From JBCCGL01 sp039029275 (GTDB lineage Bacteria > Pseudomonadota > Gammaproteobacteria > JBCCGL01): a stretch of 64,000 bases of DNA. Positions 41,680-50,326 of this stretch are shown here, in pieces; position 1 is the stretch's first letter, and each line of letters begins with the position of its first letter. Below the pieces are notes generated by a model. The model was not told the DNA's origin, made no database searches, and saw only the letters and a list, made by a program, of their open reading frames with translations. The position numbers and the translations under genes were made by a program. The stretch spans positions 434,001 to 498,000 of the forward strand of contig JBCCGL010000001.1 in the NCBI GenBank assembly GCA_039029275.1, written 5' to 3'.

Positions 41680-42896
41680 GGCGCACCTGTGAGTTGACAG
41701 CTGAGCGCTCTATCATTGTTGACTGCATCGATCGGAAAAAACTCGTATCGCACTTCATTGCCGGCAGACGTGTCACCTGACAGCGGAGAGTCCAGATAAT
41801 CTTGCGGCAGGTGCGGTAACACCGGGTTGGATCGGTCTTGCCCAAGGGCGTCAATCACCTCGCCAAAAAAAGCCACCATAAACGACTGACGTTCGCGCAA
41901 TTCATCGTCAATCGTCACTTCCAACGTATTACTGGTCGGCACACAAGTCGCCTCGTGATCGCAGTTGTCATCGACGTGATAATAAATGTGATGATGCCAG
42001 CGATTGCTTTTCACCCATGCGCCGAAATTAGTCGCAGCGCCAATATCGCAACCGGGTAAGGCTTGGTCAATGTCGACTGGCAGAAACCCGCTGTTAATTT
42101 GCGGAACGCACGCGAGGACGCTATCGGCATCGTCAATGTCACCTAGCAGGCTCGCATAGGGTAAATAGCCGCGATCCGCGAAGATGGCTTCCAGTTGATG
42201 AAGTACGTAGTACAGCACGCGTATCTCAACCAGCGGCATGACTTCCTCGCGTGTGATAAATATAAGCCTGTCGTTAAATTCACCATCGACAGATGTTACA
42301 AAATTTTCATCACCGTCGGCGTTGTCGCCCTCCAGATAATCCTCGACATCATCACTCGGCCGCGTTTGACCGGAAAGCGGTGGCCCGGGATCGACAATCA
42401 CCGCAACGACATCGCCGATGCCATCAACCGTTAGCTCTGCAATCGTGTCCGGATTGACAATCGACGTGGAGTGCGTGGAAAACTCGGGGGACGTCACGTA
42501 CCAAAATTGTCGCGACGACTCCTGCGCGTACGGATAGAGTTCCTGAGCCTTGCCCGCACTGGTTGTCCAATGAGTGACGAGCCTTCCTGCCTCCAGGAAC
42601 GGACACGCGGGAAAGTCGGGGATTCCATCGTTGTCCGTATCAGGGCAAGGAAAATGACCGTAACCCGCGCCACCGTCAATGTGGTCGTCGGCGTAATTTG
42701 TTGCAAACGCGATTAACGACTGCTTGGCTTTTTGTAAATCTCTGGTCACAGTGTCTCGGCGGTTGAGATCGGCGCGATTGAGGTTCTGAGTGCCCAGAAA
42801 CAGTGCGGCGCTGCCAAGCACCAATACACTGACGATCAAAAGCAGAACAGCCCCCTGAATCGATTTTTGAGATTTGAGCTGGCGAGTGGGTGCCAT
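41670..42896 (-). CDS. PilX/MshP-like pilus protein
   Basis: 408 residues. The N-terminus (KSIQGAVLLLIVSVLVLGSAALFLGT) resembles PilX/MshP: a Gly before a long hydrophobic helix with no Glu5. The C-terminal domain is large and acidic, with a thrombospondin-3/EF-like loop (PDTDNDGIPDFPAC) and Cys-rich stretches (DDNCDHEATC). It is probably an atypical minor pilin exposed at the filament tip. It lies 14 bases after the MshK-like gene and overlaps the prepilin gene, so it belongs to the pilus operon. It is about twice the size of PilX. Confidence 0.75.
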   Translation of the reverse strand: MAPTRQLKSQKSIQGAVLLLIVSVLVLGSAALFLGTQNLNRADLNRRDTVTRDLQKAKQSLIAFATNYADDHIDGGAGYGHFPCPDTDNDGIPDFPACPFLEAGRLVTHWTTSAGKAQELYPYAQESSRQFWYVTSPEFSTHSTSIVNPDTIAELTVDGIGDVVAVIVDPGPPLSGQTRPSDDVEDYLEGDNADGDENFVTSVDGEFNDRLIFITREEVMPLVEIRVLYYVLHQLEAIFADRGYLPYASLLGDIDDADSVLACVPQINSGFLPVDIDQALPGCDIGAATNFGAWVKSNRWHHHIYYHVDDNCDHEATCVPTSNTLEVTIDDELRERQSFMVAFFGEVIDALGQDRSNPVLPHLPQDYLDSPLSGDTSAGNEVRYEFFPIDAVNNDRALSCQLTGAPCS

Positions 42897-42910
42897 TGCG
42901 GTAGACCGTA

Positions 42911-43387
42911 TCAGTTCACAGGATCGATGACTTGTTCGGCCTTCGGCTCAAATTTTTCGCCCGGCTTGATTCGAATAGTTTTTTCGTTTGCAAGATTAAC
43001 TTCCGCGTCGCCGGAAGATTCGTCAATTGACAGCACTCGCACGTCGCGCGCGGCGCGCTGGCCTTCCTCGACAGGGCGGTTGTTGAGCCAGACTGTATTC
43101 TCACCATCGCCTCGCACTACGTACCCTTGCAAACTGACGCTGGGCAACTCCGGTTTGGGTTTAGGCTTTGGTTCAATCTTTGGTTTGGGTTTTGGTGCTT
43201 CCACAACAACCGGAACAACCACTTCTTCAACACCGTCACGCTTTCGGTCAAGCTGGGCGCGTTGCTCGCTACTTAAGAACAAGCGATATCCACCGAGCTG
43301 ATCGTTTGCAAAAGCAGGAGTGCAAAGACACATCGCGAATGCTGCAACCGAGCAGATCAACGACAAACTGTTTGATGCCCTGCTCAT
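42911..43387 (-). CDS. MshK/PilP-like periplasmic protein
   Basis: 158 residues with a signal peptide (VAAFAMCLCTPAFA-ND). A Pro-Lys repeat (PKPKPKIEPKPKPKPELP) spans about residues 68-86. A small beta domain follows (SLQGYVVRGDGENTVWLNNRPVEEGQ, NEKTIRIKPGEKFEP). This layout, a spacer and a beta-domain with an NTVWLNNRPV-type strand, fits secretin-associated proteins of MshK/GspB/PilP type. The gene overlaps the MshJ-like gene by ATGA. It is assigned by position and general form rather than by clear identity. Confidence 0.7.
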   Translation of the reverse strand: MSRASNSLSLICSVAAFAMCLCTPAFANDQLGGYRLFLSSEQRAQLDRKRDGVEEVVVPVVVEAPKPKPKIEPKPKPKPELPSVSLQGYVVRGDGENTVWLNNRPVEEGQRAARDVRVLSIDESSGDAEVNLANEKTIRIKPGEKFEPKAEQVIDPVN

Positions 43388-44016
43388 TGTTCGGCTAAAA
43401 GCTCGTCGTTTGTTTCGACATCCATGGTGTACCAGCTAAGCAAACAACGTGCATCAAGATTCGATTTTTCGCCCGATGTGTCAATACCGCTATCCGACGT
43501 ACGAATATCACACCCACGCACCTCATATAGCCCACCTGTTTTCTCGTCCAGCAATCGAAAAAACTCAAACAGGTCACCTTCGTGCAACAAGCCCATATCC
43601 AAATGCATCGGTGATTCAAAAATCGATATTTGATCGTTGATCGAAAAATTTATATTTCGCAGCTCAAATTCCTTTCGCGGCTTGATGGTGTACTTCATAA
43701 CCGGCAATTTGAGCTGTTGATTAATCTGCTGCAGCGCCTCTATCCATTCAAGCCTTGGTTCATTGTCAATATAACCTTGCTCTATAAATAACTCGTACTG
43801 ATCCACATAGGTTTTGTACAGTTCCTCTTCTTGAATTGCAGTGCGGTAGTCACGTGCAAACCTTTGCAATGACTGTCTTTCAGTGCTAAAGCTATCCGCT
43901 ATTTCGTTATATCGCGCCGTGCTGTAAAAAATCAGCGCACCGGAAACCACCGTACAAAACAAAAACACGAGTAAAGGTCGGCGCAGTAAATCCCAGTGTA
44001 TCTCACGATCCATCAT
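43384..44016 (-). CDS. MshJ/PilO-like inner-membrane protein
   Basis: 210 residues. A single membrane helix near the N-terminus (LLRRPLLVFLFCTVVSGALIFY) is followed by a coiled-coil-like stretch (NEIADSFSTERQSLQRFARDYRTAIQEEELYK). A globular domain of about 120 residues follows. That is the PilO/MshJ layout. It overlaps both neighbours by ATGA sequences, showing tight translational coupling with the PilM-PilN-like gene upstream and the MshK-like gene downstream. It should be part of the inner-membrane alignment complex of the pilus. Confidence 0.75.
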   Translation of the reverse strand: MMDREIHWDLLRRPLLVFLFCTVVSGALIFYSTARYNEIADSFSTERQSLQRFARDYRTAIQEEELYKTYVDQYELFIEQGYIDNEPRLEWIEALQQINQQLKLPVMKYTIKPRKEFELRNINFSINDQISIFESPMHLDMGLLHEGDLFEFFRLLDEKTGGLYEVRGCDIRTSDSGIDTSGEKSNLDARCLLSWYTMDVETNDELLAEQ

Positions 44017-45602
44017 GATTCTTGCTCCGATTCACGTACCAGTGTAGCCCGCAACTCGAACGTGGATCGTGATTGGATGTTGGTCCGTGCGCTGGTGCCA
44101 CTATCTCCCTCCAAGCCCGTATCCGAATCGATATCAAATGGCGTTTTAACCACATTCACAAAACTGAACTTTCCGGTACCTTCAAGCTCGGCAACAAAAA
44201 AATCAAAAAGCTCAACTGCAGAGCGAAAATTCTCTCCGTAGTTAGTCATCTCACCTTCAATGCTGACCACTTGATAGTGGTCATCGGTCGAATCAATTTC
44301 TTGCCGAATCGATGAGCGCGGGCGCACCGTGTTGTTATTGATAGCGATATCTGGATCGGGATAGCGTAGCCAGTTGATGCGTGTTAATTCGACATTACCG
44401 TTGCGTTGTAAGATTTTTGCCAGCTCACCCAGCAACGGCAGTGGACTAACCTCTGAATACTCTTCCAATTTGTGGACAGTTCCGACGGCAGACTTGAGCG
44501 TATCCGGTTCAAGCTTGTAGGCCTCGGATTGTCCGACTCGCTCGTTATAGTGTTTACGATACAGTTTCTTGTGAATGCGGGCATCGCGCGCGTAGCGATG
44601 CAAAAGTTGAACTTCGTAATAGCGACTCACCACATAAGCGCTACTCAACAAAAGTACTAAACCGGCAGCAACCAGGAGCCACTTGCGAACATTGTGATAC
44701 CGATAAAAACGAGTCAGATCGCGCGGACCATAGTGGTTACTGAGTTTGGATTTATCCAGTAACACATGTGCAAAGACGCCATCAGTGAAGTCGGTTGGCA
44801 GCTCCTTTTTTATTCCAACACGTTTTGCGATTTCACTGTGACGATAAACCGAAAAATCGACCAGCTCTTCGCCGCGCAGTCCGTTAGCAAAATCTGGAAA
44901 AACGCCATCGTTTACGATGACGCACACGTCGAGTGATTCATTGCGCCGCAAAAGCCGCTGACTGCGCAAATACAGCAGAGTGTTGTTAACGTCATTGCGA
45001 ACGTAATTAACATCGGACAGGCTGTCTTCGCGTGCCATTCGATGCAAGGACAAGCGACTGAGTTTGAGTTTTCCATTATCGTAAAACGATTGCCGCAACG
45101 TCATCGGCGATTGCTGGCTCACCAGCAATACTCTTCGCTTGTCCATTTTGAGAGTGGATAGCAAGTCTTGACCGATCAAGGGTAAGGAGTAAATGCCTTT
45201 TACCGGTACGCGCGCGCGCTGCAATATGTCGAGCCATTTGCGCAAGATAGTTGCGTTGCCAAGCCCCGACACCAGCACCTCGAGATCGCGACGACCGGTT
45301 TTGTGCCGCCCTTGCACCTGCAGTGATCGCAGTTCGCTGGTACGGAAAAATTTGCGCATTGAGCGCTGAAGAACGGCGACCCGATCGCTACCCCATGCAT
45401 AGGGAACAGAATCCGTATGAAACTCTTCCTCGATCAAATCGACAACGATGTGAATCGGACGGTACAGCGAGTTTTGCAAGTAAAGCTCAAACTCGCGATA
45501 ACCGTCGTCGCTCGCGGAAAACCGCTTGACACCGCCGAACTTCCCGTTCGACCAGTCGTACGCGATCATGCGATTACCGGGGCAGAAAAGGATACGCTCC
45601 AT
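44013..45602 (-). CDS. PilM-PilN-like fusion (MshI-like) assembly protein
   Basis: 529 residues. The N-terminal ~330 residues look cytoplasmic and of actin-like/GspL-like fold (VVDLIEEEF, LEVLVSGLGNATILRKWLDILQRARVPVKGIYSLPLIGQDLL). One membrane helix (WLLVAAGLVLLLSSAYVVSRYY) lies near residue 330. A periplasmic PilN-like domain follows (LLGELAKILQRNGNVELTRINW ... VVSIEGEMTNYGENFRSAVELFDFF). It therefore seems to join PilM and PilN functions in one chain. It overlaps mshG (TGATG) and the MshJ-like gene (ATGA), between assembly partners as expected. Confidence 0.75.
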   Translation of the reverse strand: MERILFCPGNRMIAYDWSNGKFGGVKRFSASDDGYREFELYLQNSLYRPIHIVVDLIEEEFHTDSVPYAWGSDRVAVLQRSMRKFFRTSELRSLQVQGRHKTGRRDLEVLVSGLGNATILRKWLDILQRARVPVKGIYSLPLIGQDLLSTLKMDKRRVLLVSQQSPMTLRQSFYDNGKLKLSRLSLHRMAREDSLSDVNYVRNDVNNTLLYLRSQRLLRRNESLDVCVIVNDGVFPDFANGLRGEELVDFSVYRHSEIAKRVGIKKELPTDFTDGVFAHVLLDKSKLSNHYGPRDLTRFYRYHNVRKWLLVAAGLVLLLSSAYVVSRYYEVQLLHRYARDARIHKKLYRKHYNERVGQSEAYKLEPDTLKSAVGTVHKLEEYSEVSPLPLLGELAKILQRNGNVELTRINWLRYPDPDIAINNNTVRPRSSIRQEIDSTDDHYQVVSIEGEMTNYGENFRSAVELFDFFVAELEGTGKFSFVNVVKTPFDIDSDTGLEGDSGTSARTNIQSRSTFELRATLVRESEQES

Positions 45603-46813
45603 CAGAGAATCGTCCCCAGGCGAATTGCCGAATCAACCACGGGCCCGATGACCGACGAAATCACCCAACCGAGGATTAACGCGACGGTCAGAATCAGTAT
45701 TGGACCGATGAATTGTTCAAGGCGCTCGATTTGTTCGCGTGCTTCGCGACCGTAAAAGTATCCCACTTGCGAGAACGCTTCGTCGAGCGAGCCGCTGCTT
45801 TCGCCGACACGTACCATGCGCACCACCAGCGGTGGAAAAAATCCGGTGTTGGAAAAACTGTTGGCGATTGTTTCACCGTCTTCGATGCGATTGTGTACAT
45901 CGTCGATAGCCTGGTCCAATACCCGATTGTTCACAAGCGGCCGACTCAGCTGTAACAAATCGAGGACGGTGATGCCTGACGCGTACATCATTGCGGCATA
46001 GTTGGCGAAGCGCGCCAGTTTGTAGCGCGTTAACACCGGACCAACAAACCACATGCTGAGTTTAAAGTTATCCCAACTGTAGTGAAATCCCGCACTAAAA
46101 CGCGCTGCGTACTTTATCGACAAGGGAATCAAAATTGGCAGCAATATAATCACATACCAATATTCAACGAAAAAATCGGAGGTCGCCAGCAGCGCTCGCG
46201 TATGCCACGGCAATTCGTTGTCGATACTTTGAATAAACGAAATCAGGTTTGGAACCAGATAAACCATGACAAATATGATCACCACGAATAAAACGGTGGC
46301 AACGAAAACCGGATAAATTAAAATTCGTCGAACGCGGGAAACGAGTTCATCCTGCCATTTTGTGTTTTCGGCGAGATCGTGCAGTACGTCGGGCAATCTG
46401 CCGCTGCGTTCACCGACTCGCACCATGCTCGCGTAGACGTCACCAAAAATATGCGGAAACTGTTCAAGCATTTGTGAGAAAGACTGCCCGCCTTCGATGC
46501 CCTCGACAATCTGCGAAATGATCGCTTGAAACGAGGCGTTCTCCTCGCTGTCGCGCAAATCCTGCAGTGCCTCGACCAACGGCACGCCGGCGCGCATTAG
46601 TTGTTCAAGGTGAAAGGAAAAGTTGATTAAATCACTGCGACTCACCTTGCGCGCGCGTTGCCCAAACAATTGCTGATTCTTCAGCTTATAGTTGATTAGA
46701 TCCAGACCCATGCGCGACAGGCGCATTTCAAGATCGGTCGCGTTTGCCGCCTCCTGAACACCGCTCTGCACGTTGCCGAATTCGTTAACCGCTTTGAATC
46801 GATATTCGGCCAC
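45602..46813 (-). CDS. mshG: GspF/PilC-family platform protein, MSHA type
   Basis: 403 residues. Two T2SSF domains with three long membrane segments. Typical blocks: FSFHLEQLMRAGVPLVEALQDL near residue 65, FANYAAMMYASGITVLDLLQ in the second repeat and PLVVRMVRVGESSGSLDEAF. This inner-membrane platform couples the MshE ATPase to pilin polymerisation. It follows mshE by 4 bases and overlaps the next gene. The protein is complete and of normal length. Confidence 0.93.
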   Translation of the reverse strand: MAEYRFKAVNEFGNVQSGVQEAANATDLEMRLSRMGLDLINYKLKNQQLFGQRARKVSRSDLINFSFHLEQLMRAGVPLVEALQDLRDSEENASFQAIISQIVEGIEGGQSFSQMLEQFPHIFGDVYASMVRVGERSGRLPDVLHDLAENTKWQDELVSRVRRILIYPVFVATVLFVVIIFVMVYLVPNLISFIQSIDNELPWHTRALLATSDFFVEYWYVIILLPILIPLSIKYAARFSAGFHYSWDNFKLSMWFVGPVLTRYKLARFANYAAMMYASGITVLDLLQLSRPLVNNRVLDQAIDDVHNRIEDGETIANSFSNTGFFPPLVVRMVRVGESSGSLDEAFSQVGYFYGREAREQIERLEQFIGPILILTVALILGWVISSVIGPVVDSAIRLGTIL

Positions 46814-46817
46814 TGCA

Positions 46818-48521
46818 TTACACCCTGTCGGTTAGATCAACGACGCGGGAGACTTCTTCGAGCGAGGTCGAGCCGTCGCGCACGCGGCGCAGGCCATCTT
46901 CAGAAAGCGGCTTAAAGCCGGACTCCAACGCCACTTGCAAAATGGCATAACTGGTCGCGCGTTTGAAGATCATGTCGTCGATGCCCTGATTGATGCGCAG
47001 TACTTCCATCAGCGCGATGCGCCCGCGATAACCCTGATAATCGCATCGCGCACAGCCAACTGCCTGTTGCAGCACAAAATCCGAACTGCGTTCAGGGTCA
47101 ATAATCTTGCGCTCGACGTCGCTCGGTGTGTAGGGCTCTTTGCAATATTCACATAAGCGGCGCACCAGACGCTGAGCCAGAATGCCGATAATATTGCCAG
47201 CTAGAACGTCGGGCAGCACGCCGATATCGAGCAATCGGGGGATCGCACCGACAGCCGAGTTGGTGTGCAAGGTGGAGTAAACCTGATGCCCCGTCATGGC
47301 AGCGCGAAACGCCATCTCGGCGGTTTCTTCATCGCGAATCTCACCAACCAGAATGATGTCAGGATCCTGCCGCATCATGGTGCGAATGCCGCTGGCAAAA
47401 TCGAGGTTGATCGATTCGTTCACCGAGCTCTGCCGGATCATCGGCATCGGGTATTCAACCGGGTCTTCCAGCGTCATTATGTTCACGCTTTCAGAGTTCA
47501 AATGCCCGAGCATCGAATACAGCGTGGTCGTTTTGCCGCTACCCGTCGGTCCGGTGACGAGAATTAACCCTTCCGGGCGCGCCATCATCAGGTTGAGGTT
47601 GGTTAAGGTGTCTTCGGGCAGACCGAGTTCGTCGACCCGCATAATGCCCTTGTCGCGATCGAGAATACGTAAAACGATGTTCTCGCCGTGATTGGTCGCC
47701 ATCGACGAGACACGAAAATCGATCTGATGACCGCCGATACCCAGGGAAATTCGGCCGTCTTGCGGGGCACGCGTTTCGGCGATGTTCATTCCTGCCATCA
47801 CTTTCAGGCGCACCGCAATCGCCGACCAGAAGTTCTTGTGCAAACTGCGGATCTGCCGCAACACGCCGTCGATTCGATAGCGAACACGGAGAAAACCGTC
47901 TTCGGGTTCAAAGTGGATGTCCGACGCGCCACGCTTGACAGCGTCGGACAAAATCGCGTCGACCAGTCGCACCAGCGGCTGGCTGTATTCGTTTGATTCA
48001 GCGGCGAGGCTCGCGTAGTCCACCTCGCCGGTTTCGATCTCGTGCAGTATGCCGTCGACGGTTAGTTCGTAGCCGTAGAACTGATCAATGGCGTCTTCAA
48101 CTTCGACTTCACCGGCTAACACCGGTTTGATCTCGACACGATTGCCAAGCTGGGCCTTGAGGCGATCGAGCGCCATCAGGTTATAGGTGTCGGCCATCGC
48201 AATGGTCAACAATTGCGCATCGTAGTCGTACGAAATCGGGACCAGGCTGTAGCGCCGCGCGAGTTCCTTTGGCACCAACTGCAGGGCGGCGGTGTCCGGG
48301 ACGACCACGGCGAGTTCGATACTCTCTTGCCCGAGAGCCTCGCCAAGCACATCGCGCAAAACCGACTCACTGATAAAGCCGAGCGTGACCAAAATGCGGC
48401 CAAGCTGTTCGCCGCTTTTTTCCTGATCGGTCAACGCGATGCGCAACTGGTCGCGACTGATCAGGCCATCCTGTACCAGCAGTTCACCGAGCAGTTTGTT
48501 TTTGCGGTCGCCGTTCGCCAC
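46818..48521 (-). CDS. mshE: Pilus assembly ATPase with MshEN c-di-GMP domain
   Basis: 567 residues from GTG 48521, two bases after the stop of the TPR gene. In-frame sequence upstream lies inside that gene and is not coding for this protein. The N-terminus holds two MshEN-type repeats (LLGELLVQDGLISRDQLRIAL and QLGRILVTLGFISESVLRDVL), a known c-di-GMP-binding module. The ATPase core has Walker A TGPTGSGKTT, the Asp box and Walker B DPDIILVGEIRDEET, plus a zinc four-Cys motif (CEYC ... CARC). It drives pilus extension, so c-di-GMP is the expected signal. Confidence 0.95.
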   Translation of the reverse strand: MANGDRKNKLLGELLVQDGLISRDQLRIALTDQEKSGEQLGRILVTLGFISESVLRDVLGEALGQESIELAVVVPDTAALQLVPKELARRYSLVPISYDYDAQLLTIAMADTYNLMALDRLKAQLGNRVEIKPVLAGEVEVEDAIDQFYGYELTVDGILHEIETGEVDYASLAAESNEYSQPLVRLVDAILSDAVKRGASDIHFEPEDGFLRVRYRIDGVLRQIRSLHKNFWSAIAVRLKVMAGMNIAETRAPQDGRISLGIGGHQIDFRVSSMATNHGENIVLRILDRDKGIMRVDELGLPEDTLTNLNLMMARPEGLILVTGPTGSGKTTTLYSMLGHLNSESVNIMTLEDPVEYPMPMIRQSSVNESINLDFASGIRTMMRQDPDIILVGEIRDEETAEMAFRAAMTGHQVYSTLHTNSAVGAIPRLLDIGVLPDVLAGNIIGILAQRLVRRLCEYCKEPYTPSDVERKIIDPERSSDFVLQQAVGCARCDYQGYRGRIALMEVLRINQGIDDMIFKRATSYAILQVALESGFKPLSEDGLRRVRDGSTSLEEVSRVVDLTDRV

Positions 48522-48522
48522 G

Positions 48523-50262
48523 CTACTGCTCCAGCGTTTGCAGACGACGAAATACCTGCACCGAGTCGAAGCTCGCCGCCCGATCACGTGCCAGATCGAG
48601 GGCGGTCTGATAGTACTGCGCGGCGGGGGCCGACTTGCCGAGATTGTCGAGACTGACCGCGAGATTAAACGCAATATCCGGATTTTGCGGATCACCAGTG
48701 AAGGCGTTAAAAAAGTGCTGCTGCGCATCGGCCCAGCGTTTTTGCCGGCTCAGGAGCGTACCGAGGGCATAGTTCAAAGGCGCCGAGTCGGGTGTCTCGC
48801 GCAACAGGAATCGCAAATCAGACTCGTAGCGCTGCAGGTTGTCGTCCTGCGCGAACGCGTTCATACCTGCCAGCGCCGCGTGGTCCCGCGGGTTGACAGA
48901 AAGAAGCTCACGATAAATAGCCAGCGCCGCGCGCGACTGCCCGCGCTGTAAATACACGGCCGCAGAACCCAGCATCGCGTCGCGATGACGCGGAGATAAC
49001 TGCAGCGCTTGCCGGTACAGCGACTCGGCCTTGTCAAACTGCTTTGCTTGATACGCGGCGTAGGCGTCGCGCACCAGAACGTCTGCCTCCAATTCACGCG
49101 ACGCGCGCGCGATTGAAAGCGCGGCTTCCGACTCATCTTGCTGCTCAACCGGGGTCGCGGTAGAGACAGCGGCGTCGTCTGTTTCGGTTGATTCAGTTAT
49201 CTCTTTGTTGTCAGCGACGGGGGCTTTTTCTGATTCCGTTTGTCCATTTTGTGCGGTCGACGACTCGCTATCATCTTGAGCTGATTCCTCCGTCAAATCG
49301 CTTTCAGCTTGTTGAGTTGGTACAGACTCTTCGACCGATTGCGATTCAACCGAGCTGGTTTCAGATGCCGGCTCGGCCTGTAACTCCTGCCCGGATAATT
49401 CCGCAACAGCGTCGTCAAAGCCTGAGTCCGCAACCGGTTCGGAAGACGCATCAGCATCACCGATGCCGATATCTGCGCTCACCGTTTGATTACTGCTTGC
49501 CACCGCATCCTCATCAACGATTGAAGGCGCTTGCGAATCAGGTATCTCGCTGATTACGGTCTGTGTATCCTCGGCTGATGTCTGCGATGAAGATTCGGGA
49601 ACACCGGTTTGCACATTGTCTGTTTCAGTGTTTGATTGAGCTCGCTCAACGTCAGCCACTTTGGATTGTTCTAGCGCGATTTCTTCCGGGGATTTCAGCG
49701 GCACGATCGGCGCGCGTGTACGGATATTGGTCAGCTGACGCTGAAAATCGTAGTCACGCTCCTGCACGTAGTAATAGCTCGCACCCGCGCAGACCGCGAT
49801 CAGGAGGATACTGACCAAAATTTTGCCAAACCCAATACCCCTGCGCAGTGGGCGATGCACGGATTTACTGGCAAACACAGTCTCGGCATGACGCGGGGTG
49901 CCGTAACCGCCCTCGACGTCGCGCTCATTGCCTTCGCCGTCCAGTTGCTGCGTTTCATCAAACTCATCGTATTGGGAAAATCGCTGCCCGGTGGCGTCGC
50001 CCTGGGTGTGATCAAAAGCGTCTTCGAGCGAGTCGTCAAGTGGATCAGCGGACGCGTCCGGATCGTATTCTTGTCGTCCTGAATCGGGCGCAGCCGACGC
50101 TGATTGTTCCGACGGTGTTACCTGTGGCGGGTCTGCGGTCTGCGTATCTGAAACGCCCGCGTCGGCTTGCGCAGATTCCTCGGGCGACGTTTGATTCGAT
50201 TCGTTTTGGCCGCGTGATTTCGCCTCGGCCGCTTTCTTGAGCGCGTCCAGCAATAAGCTCAT
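48523..50262 (-). CDS. mshN: TPR protein of the MSHA-type locus (MshN-like)
   Basis: 579 residues. The start MSLLLDALKKAAEAK is characteristic of these GspB/MshN-type proteins. A cytoplasmic acidic part is followed by a membrane helix near residue 150 (GIGFGKILVSILLIAVCAGASYYYV). A long low-complexity Ser/Glu/Asp/Thr/Gln-rich periplasmic linker (about residues 190-390) follows. A C-terminal TPR domain has several repeats (AYAAYQAKQFDKAESLYRQALQL, AALAIYRELLSV, NPDIAFNLAVSLDNLG). It probably links the inner-membrane machine to the secretin. It lies upstream of mshE, separated by one base. Confidence 0.87.
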   Translation of the reverse strand: MSLLLDALKKAAEAKSRGQNESNQTSPEESAQADAGVSDTQTADPPQVTPSEQSASAAPDSGRQEYDPDASADPLDDSLEDAFDHTQGDATGQRFSQYDEFDETQQLDGEGNERDVEGGYGTPRHAETVFASKSVHRPLRRGIGFGKILVSILLIAVCAGASYYYVQERDYDFQRQLTNIRTRAPIVPLKSPEEIALEQSKVADVERAQSNTETDNVQTGVPESSSQTSAEDTQTVISEIPDSQAPSIVDEDAVASSNQTVSADIGIGDADASSEPVADSGFDDAVAELSGQELQAEPASETSSVESQSVEESVPTQQAESDLTEESAQDDSESSTAQNGQTESEKAPVADNKEITESTETDDAAVSTATPVEQQDESEAALSIARASRELEADVLVRDAYAAYQAKQFDKAESLYRQALQLSPRHRDAMLGSAAVYLQRGQSRAALAIYRELLSVNPRDHAALAGMNAFAQDDNLQRYESDLRFLLRETPDSAPLNYALGTLLSRQKRWADAQQHFFNAFTGDPQNPDIAFNLAVSLDNLGKSAPAAQYYQTALDLARDRAASFDSVQVFRRLQTLEQ

Positions 50263-50326
50263 GGCCGTCGCTCCTGCGTGTGCATCGCTTGGGCATGCGC
50301 CGACGCTTCACGAGAGGCGACGTGCA

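Noticed and set aside
43140..43200. Short tandem repeat (CCAAA-type) resembling a DNA repeat array
   Set aside because: It encodes the Pro-Lys spacer of the MshK-like protein, so it is a protein feature.
49100..49700. Low-complexity, Ser/Glu/Gln-rich coding stretch that might look foreign
   Set aside because: It is the periplasmic linker of the MshN-like protein, expected for that family.
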